The position numbers and the translations under genes were made by a program. The notes beneath the pieces are model-generated. The model saw only the letters and a list, made by a program, of their open reading frames with translations. It was not told the DNA's origin and made no database searches. DNA of 64,000 bases, from positions 1,054,001-1,118,000 of the forward strand of contig JAHRBC010000007.1 of assembly GCA_022702545.1 (NCBI GenBank), in the 5' to 3' direction. This document shows, one piece after another, positions 45,127-57,178 of this stretch (within the stretch, counting starts at the first letter, position 1; each line of letters opens with the position of its first letter). The DNA comes from Phycomyces nitens (lineage: Eukaryota > Mucoromycota > Mucoromycetes > Mucorales > Phycomycetaceae).

Positions 45127-48100
45127 TTGATGATTAAGCCTTGCATATTTTTTTTAAAAAAAGCCCAGAGGACGTCTTGTCCTCATTGTATTCCGTTGTT
45201 TATATCTTCTATGCACTCACGCTCTGTTGATTCTATATAGCCCACTATCCAATTGCATCTATTTCCCTTGCTTTACATAATACTCACACATTAAATCCCA
45301 AAAAACCACCCCAATCATCATCATCATACTATACGCACCCACCCCCCAATATATTATGGTCCATTAAGAATCAGTGAGAATTCCCCCACCCTGATCGTGA
45401 TTTCATCAGCATTTAAATTTGACAAGCCAGATGAATTAAACAAGATATTATGTTATGTTATGTGAAGGGATGGGATGGCATGGCATGGCATCACTATAGA
45501 TAGAGTTGGGATCCCAAATTATTATTAAGCCAGGAAACTGGGGGAGTTTCTGATCTTGTTACGACTGTGTTGATTATGGCTGGTGCAACAGCTGAAAATA
45601 CAACAGGTACATTCCCAGGTGTTGGTACAGATGTGCTATGAGGGGTGTGTGTGTGTATGTGTGTGTGTGTGTGTGTACATGTGAGTAATCCATGGACTGG
45701 ATTGAATTATTATTTTATTATTATTATAGAAGGGTTCCTTGTTCCAATTTTATCACCCTTGATCTGTGATTAACCAGGACCCCATGATATCTTGGGGATA
45801 TTCTGATGCTTTTCATAGATTACATAACCTACTTGTTAAAAAGGGCCATGATATTATATATATATATATAATATATAATATATTGTGTTCAACAGAGAGA
45901 TCCAAAGACAATGGCAGCAAGTGGCACTTGTACGACTCTTGATTCCATAGTCAAATTGGCTATACATATACAAAAAAAAAGCCAGAGTCGCCATTTTAGA
46001 AATTGATGTTGTTCAAGAATCATTGTGTTTAAAGAATAATATATCATTTGATCCAAGTTGTATACTTGCCGACCATTCAACTTTTTTTTTGATGGCTATT
46101 CTAATTAAATATATATCACTTGTCATTTTGTATTATATTGACCATAAAGTTCTCGTGCTAGATATCTTGAATATCTCAAGTCCTTGATCTTAGAGCTAGT
46201 CTTTTATACACATCATACAGATTTTTTTTGTTGCCTGTGAAGCCAAGATTTAGATATATCAAGAATAAACTTTTTTTCTTAAATGGCTAGTGGTTCCCAT
46301 AGCAACCTGAAAGATTTATAATAAAAAGTCAATGTGGTCACTCAACTAAATGAGCACAGATTCCCCTGTGGAGATGAGTAATAAAGAACAAGATTCGGAA
46401 AAATTATAATTGGGTTTTAAAAATAATAATAATAATAATGGCTTGGTCAAAGCGAATGGTTACAGTATTCGCAATTCTTACAATTAAATCAAACAAAGAA
46501 TAAAATAGGTGGATTGTCTGCTGAAAATTTATCCAGTACTTGTCCAAGAGATTAAAGGCCAATTGATGGGAATCAAATGGCTATATCACAAGAGTTATAC
46601 AACAGGACATTGTATATTCAAGGCCACTTTTTGTTTTTTTGTTTGGAAATTTGCAAGGACATTGTTAATGTTAACGATCAAGGTCGAACTGATAAAAGAC
46701 ATGTACTGTCAAAGATGTTTGTATATATCTTGTGCTCATAGTCCTTCTATTCGGAATTCATTTGAGCAACTCTTGTTTGATATCAAGAATAAAATTAAAT
46801 TAATCAATTTGAAAAATAAACAGCTGTTAAAGATTATGTTTAATAAGACATGCCGTATTTCAGCATTTATATTAATTTATTTATTTTGTAAAAAAAAAAA
46901 GGCAAACATGTTATCTTGCTACTCAATTCTTACTATTCTTTATAGTTTTTTTTTAATAGACATTTTGCTACTATTACTGAAATCCTTAAAGTATCGAGTA
47001 GCAGTATGACTACAAAGAAAGAAAACAGAATATATATAATTACATGGAGCATTATAAGCATCATCTTTATTTTAAATTTTAATAAAGGGTCAACATGAAA
47101 ATAATATCTCAAAAGTACTTGTACCTCACCTTTGTCAATCTACTTTAAACCCGGCTATCATTCGTACTGATAGTCAACATTATAAGACCATTTTACAGCA
47201 CAGGTTTTGGTTTAAGCATATGATTGCCGGTAAATTGTAAACGGAAGCTTTAAATGATTTATAAAAATAGCATTTTAACAAAAATTATACTTGACTATTA
47301 TTTTCAAGGCCTTGATAACAATTGTTCAATCGAATGACTAGGAACTGTCAATTGTCAGTTTTTTTTTTATGAAAATCAGCAAGGCAAAGAGTATGCTTTC
47401 ATTTGCCTTGACCTTTTCACACAATTTTGATTGTAATTAAATTAGCAAACTAACCCTTGATATTATTTCATTACATAAAGTGTAGGTTTAGCGACTGATA
47501 TGTATTTTTTTAGAGCCATCATTAATACCAAGACATTTCTTTTTTTATTTATCCTCTTGGCTAGTTTAAGCTCTATATCTATGCTTCAAGACATACGAAA
47601 TAACTTTAGCATTTCAAGGCATCTAATCCAATTTCTCAACACCAAAAAGATATCCATATATTCTCAAAAGGCAGGCATTATATAGATATCTTTAAAAAAA
47701 TGTAATAGTGATGAATATAAAGGGTCTAAATACTTGCTAGGTGATCAAATACTATACATTCTATCAACAGATATATAAATATCTATGGAAACCTTTAAGC
47801 GAATTTGAGCATACTGTCTATGTGTGTACCAATCAACGTCTATATAAAGTTGCTAAAAAAAAAACCTATTTCATACACATTAATCCATAAGAATTGCCCA
47901 AATCTCTAATTGTCAATATTTTCATATTGGCTCTTGGTTGTCTTTACAGTGCTTATTTAGACAAACAGCCATTTTTAGAATTGTGTTAAAGTTTAGTTAC
48001 CTTTTTTTTTTAAGTCTAACGCTACCAAGACCCTTTATTTACAAGTATAGGATACATGATAACAATGGATAAATACGCGGCAATATTGATTAAAGAATAT

Positions 48101-48350
48101 GTGTATTGTCTTTTACAGTAGCATTTCTTTATTAGGACTAAATGTGGATAAGGTACAAATGAGGTATTATACATGTCATATTACTGATAGACATTTCCAA
48201 AGCTAAAAGTCATACGGTTAACGCCAAAATGGCGAATATTTATAATCCAATGGGCGGTTTTTTTTTGTTAATACTTGTGGTAGAAAAGAGGTTTATTAAA
48301 TAGGTTTGCCCTCTATGCACATTTAAAATACATTCACCGAGTGATGTACA
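45127..48350. other. Gene-poor AT-rich region, 3.2 kb
   Basis: This marks the switch to repeat-derived DNA. A (GT)n run lies at about 45644-45676. An open frame at 46509-47009 is Lys/Ile/Phe-rich with no domain, the composition expected from AT-rich non-coding DNA, so it is not called. No transposon ends recognised. Confidence 0.55.
45644..45676 (+). repeat. (GT)n microsatellite
   Basis: About 16 GT dinucleotides with one A interruption. Confidence 0.85.
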
Positions 48351-48356
48351 GATGAT

Positions 48357-48740
48357 TCAAGATGCTTCAAGATGCTCACGGTTTCTAGTAGCTAAATCTT
48401 CTTCCTTTGAAACTAATTGCGTCTTACCTTGTTTTTTAATAATGGACCAAAATTGGTCAATAGGATTAAGCTCGGGAGAATAAGACGGCAGATAAACGCA
48501 TTTATAACCTTTTTTTGTTATAATAACTTGTATAGTATTGTCTGTGTGAATGGGCGCATTATTCATCACAGGAATCCAATACATTTAACCAAAGTTTTTT
48601 TTGTTTTGAATAAAATGCATATAATGACCAGTGACAGTGGCCTCTTGGAGTATTCGTCTTTTGTCTTGGATGGTGCTTTCCCTTTAACGATTTATATGAT
48701 CAATATTTAATCTTTTTGATGAGTTCTGTGAATTCATGAG
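48357..48740 (-). pseudogene. DDE transposase C-terminal remnant
   Basis: The minus strand reads VTGHYMHFIQNKKNFG, a stop codon, then MYWIPVMNNAPIHTDN and KCVYLPSYSPELNPIDQFWS. The last segments match the catalytic region of Tc1/IS630-type DDE_3 transposases found in many copies in Mucorales: the N-A-P-I-H and Y-S-P-E-L-N-P-I motifs. The first motif normally is DN, but here it reads NN, so a catalytic Asp is lost. There are two in-frame stops over the recognisable stretch and no N-terminal DNA-binding part. It is a decayed mobile element. Confidence 0.75.
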
Positions 48741-48886
48741 CTCCAATAAAAGAGACATGTAATAGTCCATAAATGTAAAGATGTCTAAAAGACTCTGCTT
48801 ACAGAAAACCAAGCCCAAAACCACACCCTTTTTTCTTTCGTAGTACACGAGAAATGCAATGTAATTTCATTTCGTTGCTCCAATGC

Positions 48887-50581
48887 CTACTCCTCGTCTT
48901 CATTCTGCTGATACTCGCGAGATATTTTCCTCTGATTAGGTCTTGTTGGCGTGAAAAAAGGTGTAATCATAGGTTTTGGTGATCGTGGTGGGCTATAGAC
49001 AATTTCACAATGAAAAGTAGAAGTATCCGTTGCCATATATTTTCGCTGTTCTTCAAAAGCCGCCAGTCTTACTTCATTGCTAATTGTTATCTTCCTCTCT
49101 TTCCATGCGTAAAGTCGTTTCAAAGTTGATCGAAAATTATCCAATTCCAATAACAATTTTGGTATATATAATGAATCGACTTGATGCGCAACCACTACAC
49201 CCTGGAAGAAAAATAGTTGTGACATATATCCAATTCGTCCTCTCCAGTCCATGTATTCTATGGCGAGCTCTTTCTTGGTGATATTGTGGATGTTGTATGC
49301 TATTGCAGAGTTAATTCTAATGTTCTTGCTCTGCTGTCGATTGCATGTTGTAGTGGAAGCGTCAAGCCTTTTGAATTCAGTAGAGCATACTTCAATAACT
49401 GTGTCATTATACTTTGTTTTCGATAACATGTCCATTCGTCTTCCACTGTCTGCCTCGTCTTCATTTAGTATTTTCATATATTGACTAGCTTGAGATATAG
49501 TTTCTCCATCATATATAGCGATATCATTTTCATCTTCGAATAATATATCGATCAATTCAGCAAACTTTCGAAGATACATATTTTCTGAATAGCTGCCCAT
49601 CACCTCGTCAGACTCCTTTGCCCAGAATTTGAAATTGAAGACGGCTTGCTGTACAATGCGGAGCAATTTGTAATTATCAGACATTTTATCTGGTTCAGCA
49701 GACTTTTGTTGGTCAAGGTATTGTAATACTCTATTGGCATTTTTATCAAAGCGATATTCCAATAGGTCGTCGAAAAGATTGTCAATTTTTACAGTGATTG
49801 AATTCGGTAGTAGTGTTCTGCGTTTTTCGCATTCGGTCATAATCTCTTTATATGTTGTCGTATCAAACTCTGCTGCATATTTCTCTCTGTAATCACAATT
49901 CATAAAATTGATGTTGCGTGACAAACAGAGCTTCATTAATTCCATGTCTTCGCGGTTCATTTTTGATTGGCATAGTAATTTCGCTGCCTTGCTTAGCAGA
50001 ACAGATGATAATCCTTTCATTTCGGGTATGTGCAATGAGTCGTAAAGGGGTATGATTCCTTCAAGGATCCTCTTTTTGGCCACTACAAGTAACTGGTTGA
50101 ATAGATAGGGCATTGATTGCTCGCTCCCTTTGTGTTTTTGTTTATCACTCTCTTGTTCATTGTTCATCAATTGTTCCTCGTCGTCCTCTTCATTTTCTGG
50201 ACCGAGTTCCTTGTATTTATCGAGACTGATTGAAGCTGACTTTGCGTATTTACCAAGAGTAGTAATGGAATTTACTTCATATTGTGCGTTTGTATCTCTA
50301 AGAGCTTTAATCTTTTTGTGAATAGTTTGAAAGCTGGCGGAAGCTCTGGTAGGGAACTTCTTCAGCTTGGCAGTAGTGCGTCGCGTGGATGTTAGGTTAT
50401 TGTAAAGGCTAATCCAATGTTTCATTAAATGCAATGCTGAAGTGGCTCCAACATCAATCACTGAAATATTCTTTTCTTTCTTTGTAACAAATTGATTAAA
50501 TGTTGCTTTCGAGGTTGTTTTTAAATAGCTTTCAACGATCTGTTGTTTTTGTAGAGTCTTTTTGTTGATCTCTTTAACCAT
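48887..50581 (-). CDS. Orphan protein, possible PD-(D/E)XK nuclease fold
   Basis: An intact 564-codon frame on the minus strand, with no intron needed. The N-terminus is Lys/Gln-rich and basic; residues 95-155 include an acidic spacer (ENEEDDEEQLMNNEQE). Residues about 330-480 are the most protein-like: GSYSENMYLRKFAELIDILF, then DSGRRMDMLSKTKYNDTVIE, VCSTEFKRLD, and NIRINSAIAYNI. The order R-R-x-D ... V-I-E-V ... E-F-K fits the D-x(n)-E-x-K pattern of PD-(D/E)XK nucleases, but this is an inference from short motifs. The C-terminus is Pro-rich and acidic. Similar lineage-specific families occur in repeat-rich parts of Mucoromycota genomes. It lies next to a 264-bp tandem array and between transposon remnants, though it is itself undamaged. 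Confidence 0.6.
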   Translation of the reverse strand: MVKEINKKTLQKQQIVESYLKTTSKATFNQFVTKKEKNISVIDVGATSALHLMKHWISLYNNLTSTRRTTAKLKKFPTRASASFQTIHKKIKALRDTNAQYEVNSITTLGKYAKSASISLDKYKELGPENEEDDEEQLMNNEQESDKQKHKGSEQSMPYLFNQLLVVAKKRILEGIIPLYDSLHIPEMKGLSSVLLSKAAKLLCQSKMNREDMELMKLCLSRNINFMNCDYREKYAAEFDTTTYKEIMTECEKRRTLLPNSITVKIDNLFDDLLEYRFDKNANRVLQYLDQQKSAEPDKMSDNYKLLRIVQQAVFNFKFWAKESDEVMGSYSENMYLRKFAELIDILFEDENDIAIYDGETISQASQYMKILNEDEADSGRRMDMLSKTKYNDTVIEVCSTEFKRLDASTTTCNRQQSKNIRINSAIAYNIHNITKKELAIEYMDWRGRIGYMSQLFFFQGVVVAHQVDSLYIPKLLLELDNFRSTLKRLYAWKERKITISNEVRLAAFEEQRKYMATDTSTFHCEIVYSPPRSPKPMITPFFTPTRPNQRKISREYQQNEDEE

Positions 50582-50741
50582 TGTTAGAATCTCTTACGTT
50601 TGAGGAAGAAAACAAGAAAAAAAAAGAACTAAAGAAAGCGGGTATGTTCTAGCAAGCGTTCTGTTCCTGTAGTGTGTTGGGTCTTCGGAGCTACATCAAT
50701 TTATTATTTTTTATGGTTCCGGTCGGCAGTATTAGACTCGA

Positions 50742-50749
50742 TGACGTCA
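50742..50749. promoter_or_regulatory. CRE palindrome upstream of the orphan gene
   Basis: TGACGTCA, 161 bp before the orphan gene's start codon (minus strand), between it and the repeat array. The same octamer occurs at 39813. Confidence 0.4.
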
Positions 50750-50828
50750 GGACTCCACTTCACACCTGTTTTATTTTTGGCCTCTGCACACTGGAACAAA
50801 TTTCTTCTTTCAAGCATACAAAAAGCAA

Positions 50829-52795
50829 TGTAGGAATCTCACAAGCAAACCACTGGTTCTTGAGAGTAGAAGACCTCGGCTTCGTCCTTAGTGAAAAATC
50901 AGTTGGCTCATAGATTGTTACTATCTGCCTTAAGACTGAAAGAGTAGCGTAGTTGCTGAAAAGCATTTCTGGCATTTTGTAAGATGGTATGGTAATGTTT
51001 GTAACAATCTTATTTCCGATTATACTAATTTCTCTCTTATGACTGATTCTCGTTTCAAAAGAATCGTCTTATTAGCCTCTCCCCCACAGTATTGTAGGAA
51101 TCTCACAAGCAAACCACTGGTTCTTGAGAGTAGAAGACCTCGGCTTCGTCCTTAGTGAAAAATCAGTTGGCTCATAGATTGTTACTATCTGCCTTAAGAC
51201 TGAAAGAGTAGCGTAGTTGCTGAAAAGCATTTCTGGCATTTTGTAAGATGGTATGGTAATGTTTGTAACAATCTTATTTCCGATTATACTAATTTCTCTC
51301 TTATGACTGATTCTCGTTTCAAAAGAATCGTCTTATTAGCCTCTCCCCACAGTATTGTAGGAATCTCACAAGCAAACCACTGGTTCTTGAGAGTAGAAGA
51401 CCTCGGCTTCGTCCTTAGTGAAAAATCAGTTGGCTCATAGATTGTTACTATCTGCCTTAAGACTGAAAGAGTAGCGTAGTTGCTGAAAAGCATTTCTGGC
51501 ATTTTGTAAGATGGTATGGTAATGTTTGTAACAATCTTATTTCCGATTATACTAATTTCTCTCTTATGACTGATTCTCGTTTCAAAAGAATCGTCTTATT
51601 AGCCTCTCCCCCACAGTATTGTAGGAATCTCACAAGCAAACCACTGGTTCTTGAGAGTAGAAGACCTCGGCTTCGTCCTTAGTGAAAAATCAGTTGGCTC
51701 ATAGATTGTTACTATCTGCCTTAAGACTGAAAGAGTAGCGTAGTTGCTGAAAAGCATTTCTGGCATTTTGTAAGATGGTATGGTAATGTTTGTAACAATC
51801 TTATTTCCGATTATACTAATTTCTCTCTTATGACTGATTCTCGTTTCAAAAGAATCGTCTTATTAGCCTCTCCCCCACAGTATTGTAGGAATCTCACAAG
51901 CAAACCACTGGTTCTTGAGAGTAGAAGACCTCGGCTTCGTCCTTAGTGAAAAATCAGTTGGCTCATAGATTGTTACTATCTGCCTTAAGACTGAAAGAGT
52001 AGCGTAGTTGCTGAAAAGCATTTCTGGCATTTTGTAAGATGGTACGGTAATGTTTGTAACAATCTTATTTCCGATTATACTAATTTCTCTCTTATGACTG
52101 ATTCTCGTTTCAAAAGAATCGTCTTATTAGCCTCTCCCCCACAGTATTGTAGGAATCTCACAAGCAAACCACTGGTTCTTGAGAGTAGAAGACCTCGGCT
52201 TCGTCCTTAGTGAAAAATCAGTTGGCTCATAGATTGTTACTATCTGCCTTAAGACTGAAAGAGTAGCGTAGTTGCTGAAAAGCATTTCTGGCATTTTGTA
52301 AGATGGTATGGTAATGTTTGTAACAATCTTATTTCCGATTATACTAATTTCTCTCTTATGACTGATTCTCGTTTCAAAAGAATCGTCTTATTAGCCTCTC
52401 CCCCACAGTATTGTAGGAATCTCACAAGCAAACCACTGGTTCTTGAGAGTAGAAGACCTCGGCTTCGTCCTTAGTGAAAAATCAGTTGGCTCATAGATTG
52501 TTACTATCTGCCTTAAGACTGAAAGAGTAGCGTAGTTGCTGAAAAGCATTTCTGGCATTTTGTAAGATGGTACGGTAATGTTTGTAACAATCTTATTTCC
52601 GATTATACTAATTTCTCTCTTATGACTGATTCTCGTTTCAAAAGAATCGTCTTATTAGCCTCTCCCCACAGTATTGTAGGAATCTCACAAGCAAACCACT
52701 GGTTCTTGAGAGTAGAAGACCTCGGCTTCGTCCTTAGTGAAAAATCAGTTGGCTCATAGATTGTTACTATCTGCCTTAAGACTGAAAGAGTAGCG
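50829..52795. repeat. Tandem array of 264-bp monomers (seven full plus one partial)
   Basis: Monomer starts at 50829, 51093, 51356, 51620, 51884, 52148, 52412 and 52675; the last copy is cut at 52795. Six spacings are exact (264 bp or 263 bp where one C is lost in CTCCCCCACA). Copies are nearly identical; I saw only T/C differences in GGTATGG/GGTACGG and the C-run length. Read on the minus strand, each unit holds a frame of about 85 codons (MPEMLFSNYATLSVLRQIVT, EPTDFSLRTKPRSSTLKNQW) ended by TAATAA near the unit edge. The period of 264 is divisible by three. The first copy abuts the upstream region of the orphan gene. The near identity indicates recent amplification or homogenisation. Confidence 0.95.
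51079..51093 (+). repeat. 15-bp inverted motif, left example
   Basis: CTCCCCCACAGTATT, present at each internal monomer junction, is the exact reverse complement of AATACTGTGGGGGAG at 52798-52812, just past the end of the array. This is like a terminal inverted repeat of a DNA element. Confidence 0.8.
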
Positions 52796-52797
52796 CA

Positions 52798-52812
52798 AAT
52801 ACTGTGGGGGAG
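52798..52812 (-). repeat. 15-bp inverted motif closing the array
   Basis: AATACTGTGGGGGAG lies two bases after the truncated last monomer and mirrors the junction motif of the array. It marks the right boundary of the amplified sequence. Confidence 0.8.
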
Positions 52813-55800
52813 TTTTTTTTTACCACTGAACCACCGCAAACCAAACCACATCCTGACCAAATTCTCATCGACCTTGCAACTGTCTACCGCTCCAACAAAC
52901 CCTCGCTCAAACCTTCATCGGCCCCTTGATGACAGAGAGAGTCTGTCCCCAGCGATCCTTTCCCTTGGCTTATGTCCAAAATCTCCACCGTCACCTGTCA
53001 ACCCCTCCCGAAGATGTGCTTAGTACGGTCAAGTTTTCTTGGCTCTGTTATGCGATCAGATTCATAAATAGATTGTCCGAGTTTCTAAAGGGGATCCCTC
53101 TTTAGAATTATTCTTGTTGAAATCCGTTCCCAATCTCAGTGCTGTCAGCACCTAGTTACTTATTCTCGATTATTGATGTCTCATTCTTTTTTCTTCTCTT
53201 TATAGTTATTTTACCTTTATTTATCCACTACAAAAAGTGAGTGGCTTCATTCATAACCAACTACTATATAATCTTACCATTAGTAAACCAAAGTTAAACA
53301 CAATAAACTCTTTTATATATATATATATATATTTGATGGCAATTATAATATTCAATATGTTTTATTTGATAAAACAATAAAGTAGAGCCTTTTAGGCATA
53401 ATATTTGTTTGTGATTTATTTCTACTTTTTGTAACCATGTTGAAGAAATAATTGTAGCAGAAATAATCAATAAATCGACTATTATCTTGCTTATTCTATC
53501 AGCAAATAAATATTAATAATGTATCTTAACAATTGGAATATGTCCAGTATACTTAGAAGGTATCAATATTGGGTCGAACTTTCAGGTATAAAAGTCAAAT
53601 GTAATAGCATTCTCTTTTTTTTTCAAGTGGGGAATTATTGTATCCAGCACGAGCATGAATTGAACTATAATTCTTATTGAATGACTGGTAAAATAGAAGC
53701 TTATTGAATGGTTTATGTTTTTCGAACAAATTGTCTACATTTAAATGATTCTCAAAAAATGGAATTCAACATCATACATGTGTAAAGATATAGCCTCTAA
53801 AACAAATATTCTTGGAGCAATTTACTTTTAAAATCCTACCTTTTTTTTTAATAATAATAAAAAAGTGATTAATTTTCTTGGGTACAGAACAGAATTGGTA
53901 ATGAGCATATGTAGAGCTTATACCTTTTTTTTTGCCAAGGCACCCGATATGTCAGCTGGCAGGTGTTAAAGTTCAAAAGGTAAAAATTAAAATAAAAGTG
54001 TGAGGAGACCTTGTTTGTAAAGTTATACATCCCCAAAACGGGTCTCAAGGTAATTACATTGAAAATATACCGCTACAAAGTATACCGGCCTTTTACATTC
54101 AATAAAATACAGTCAAGAAAGATAAGAATATCTGAGTAGAAAAACAAGAACGAGAGATGAGCATCTAAAGCTAAAAGGGTGTGACCAATTGGTACTTGTA
54201 ATATGTATAATAGTATCTAGATCTTTATCGATTACAAGACTTGTCGTATAAAGTATAATAAATGCTTTATTAACAATGATCTACAACAAGGATACTTGTA
54301 AAAAAACTAATCAACTAAAGAAATAAAGAAAAAGCCAAGCTGTTTCGTATTGGCATACGTTAAAACCTACAAGATTAAAGTACGTAAATATCAAATATAT
54401 CAAATACATCAGATCAGTTCGCAGATTCTGATTGTCTAGAACTATTGAGCGTGGAAAAGTAAATACAGACAAAGAAGCTATTAGTGCGACAACCAAAGTA
54501 ATGATCAATACTATCATACAGATGTATGTAAGCTCAGACCACTTTTTAAGAAGTTCGGACCAATAGGTCCTAATCTTGATCAGATATTTCTTCGTTTGTT
54601 CAACCTTTTCTTGAAAAAAAATCCCACATACTCTTTCACAGGGTATACTTGTAAGATTCTGGTATTAGATCCTCTGTGTATCCTGAGGTTGTACGAGCAC
54701 GGATCAGTCCCAAAGATTTATGATTTTCCTATTCTATAAAATGTACTACTTTGAATTATTCCATGTATATATCGTAATAAATCAATATCTCGTTCTTTTA
54801 TCTGGCGTGCAATGGCTTATAATAGACTCTTTAAATAAAACAAAACGGAGAAAAGGCTTAATAATAATAATAATAAAGAGGTTATTTGTTGATAAATACA
54901 GCAATTGAGTGAAATTTAAAACACCAAACAGTGGTTGAGATTTTCTCGTAACCACGGAAATCAAACACTTTCAGGAATAGTTACACCCAGGACACACAAT
55001 TTACACAGCAAAGTTAATTGCAAGGAATTTGAATAATAATAATGATAGTATACAGCTTGTTTTCCAAATTAATGTCCTATTTTAAAAATTATAATAAATT
55101 GTTGAATTGTCAAAGAAAATAGTGTCGTATGATTGGAGAAGAGTATCGCAAGATTTGATGGTTAGATCTTACAATAAACTCTTGTGAAATTCCAGATATT
55201 AATACTTGCAGAGTTTTCCCAGTGTAAATTGTTCAGAGTCAATTTAGAAAGATCTAGTGTGTCAACGTCTAGCGTCACGGATTTCTTTTTTATTTTATAT
55301 TTTTTCGTTGGGAAAACCTTTGGGAATAATCTCAGACCTTTGAAAGCATTCAAAGATAAAGGTCTGAAAATGTTCTGAAATAAAGTTGAGATAGACAGCC
55401 AAGACTCTGCTCCATAGTCAATCCTGGTGCTCTTGTTTATTGTATGTTACCTATACATATTTAATAACTGCATCTACAAGTGTCAAATATAAGAATTCAA
55501 TAAATTCCCAAACAAAAATGCCTGTTACCTAAAGATAGCTACAGACATTGAAGACGATAGATATTAGGGTTACTCTGAACACATAACGATAGATTAGCTA
55601 AATGTGGTAAAAAAGAAATTAGCCTGGAGTAAATGGCGTATTATATGCTCTGTCTTTATCCAGGATCATGTCAATCGATCTTGGGTTCAATAGGGAAACT
55701 CTATTGATATAGACTATACATTTGTCTCTTTTATATAATTAAATGATAAGTTATATTTCAATGGCACATTTAAAGAGCTCCAAGCACGCCATATTTTCTT

Positions 55801-57178
55801 GGACTAATGTATTATAATCCTTGGTTTTCTCGATCTAAGCATTTTAGTCTTGAGCAGTACAGGTTTCTTTTATATATATATAAAGAAACTTGCTCAGACA
55901 GTTTTTCAAGACACCATTAAAGCTATAACAGCAAGTATACAAAGACAAGCGGTATTTAGGAATACTAGAACCATATTTAGGTTACATTACATCTCATTTA
56001 AAGAATTACGAATCAATGGGAGGCAATTTTTTGACTGGTGCCCAGTCCATGCTGTTATCAACATCAGTTTTGATCTACAAATTCAGCTCAAATGAAAGCC
56101 TTGATCAAACACTTATCATTAGTCTTTCCAGGCCAATAGCTTTATTTTCGCTACATGTAACTCAACTGTTGTAAATGAGTATTGATTACTGCTGAATCTG
56201 AGAGTAAGACTGAAGGATAAAATAATATCCTCAGCTATTCCAGTCAAACGGATCTGCCTTTATGAGATTATCCAATACACAGATCATCATACACATAATT
56301 GATTATTATTTATTATTATTATTGTTATCACCATAATATGGGATATACAGATATACACATATTTATCTAATGGCATCATCATATTCCATCTACATATTTC
56401 GTTTATTATATGAATACTTGATTGAGAGACTACAACTACAATGAATTAATAATTCTAAAACATTACCCAAGTATCTGGGTCGGAATATTAAAATATTACC
56501 AATAGCATAAATGCTCTTCTTTACCAAAGCTCTCTGGCTGATCTGACTGGAGAAGTATCATATCAATAGGTCTCTCTGGATCTTTCCAGAAAGACAATAC
56601 TCCTGGAAGATGACTCATCGTGATAAATATTACCAAAGCATATACTGAATTATAAATCAGAAAACATATAAATATCAGTAGTTAGTTCTGTGTAGAAAGA
56701 TAACCTTTTTCTTGATAATAAACACCCTACACAAGTTCTCACGAATTCTTTCGTATCTTTCTTATTTTTACTCTACCCACAACATCAACAATTACATAAA
56801 AATTATATGTATTTTTTTTTACTTATTTTGACCAGCGATCTTTAGGACACGACGTTTTTGTTTTACCAGACTTTTTTGAAAGTGACTTGGGGTCTGGGAT
56901 CTAGTGCCTGTTCCCAGTTTACGGAATAAAATGTTGTGTCCTGAAAAAAAAAGATATTCAAAGACTTTAAATAAAACTTTCTTTTCTTTCGTATACTCAT
57001 CTTGTAAGAACTAATCATCTATTGCATCTATTAGCCATTTCCCCAGAGATTACAAATACTTTATAGAACTCTCTTCATTATGAACCATATCAATAAAGAA
57101 ACTATTTTTATCGATGGAAAGGAATAATATCCTGTTCATCAAGCCCTCCCAGCCCCACCTGCTAATGGATACCAGGAC
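52813..57178. other. Gene-poor region with decayed repeats, 4.4 kb
   Basis: The first about 370 bp (52820-53190) are clearly GC-richer and keep an open frame of about 65 codons (SSTLQLSTAPTNPRSNLH); this looks like a fragment of an unidentified coding or repeat sequence. The rest is AT-rich with no frame of interest, apart from a decayed LTR-like copy (54900-55056). Small frames at 54720, 55162 and 55850 have no domain support. Confidence 0.5.
54900..55056 (+). repeat. Decayed relative of the 286-bp LTR-like repeat
   Basis: Shares TTGAGTGAAAT, then GGAA-GGTTACAC-CCA-like and TTAATTGCAAGGAATTTGAA, in the same order as in the repeat at 58927. It contains gaps and substitutions and lacks the 5' TGTGG palindrome and 3' end. 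Confidence 0.6.

Noticed and set aside
46509..47009. 166-codon open frame
   Set aside because: Composition (Lys, Ile, Phe, Leu) is that of AT-rich non-coding DNA; no domain or neighbouring exons.
50829..52795. CRISPR-like array
   Set aside because: The 264-bp units are contiguous without unique spacers and the genome is eukaryotic; it is a tandem satellite.
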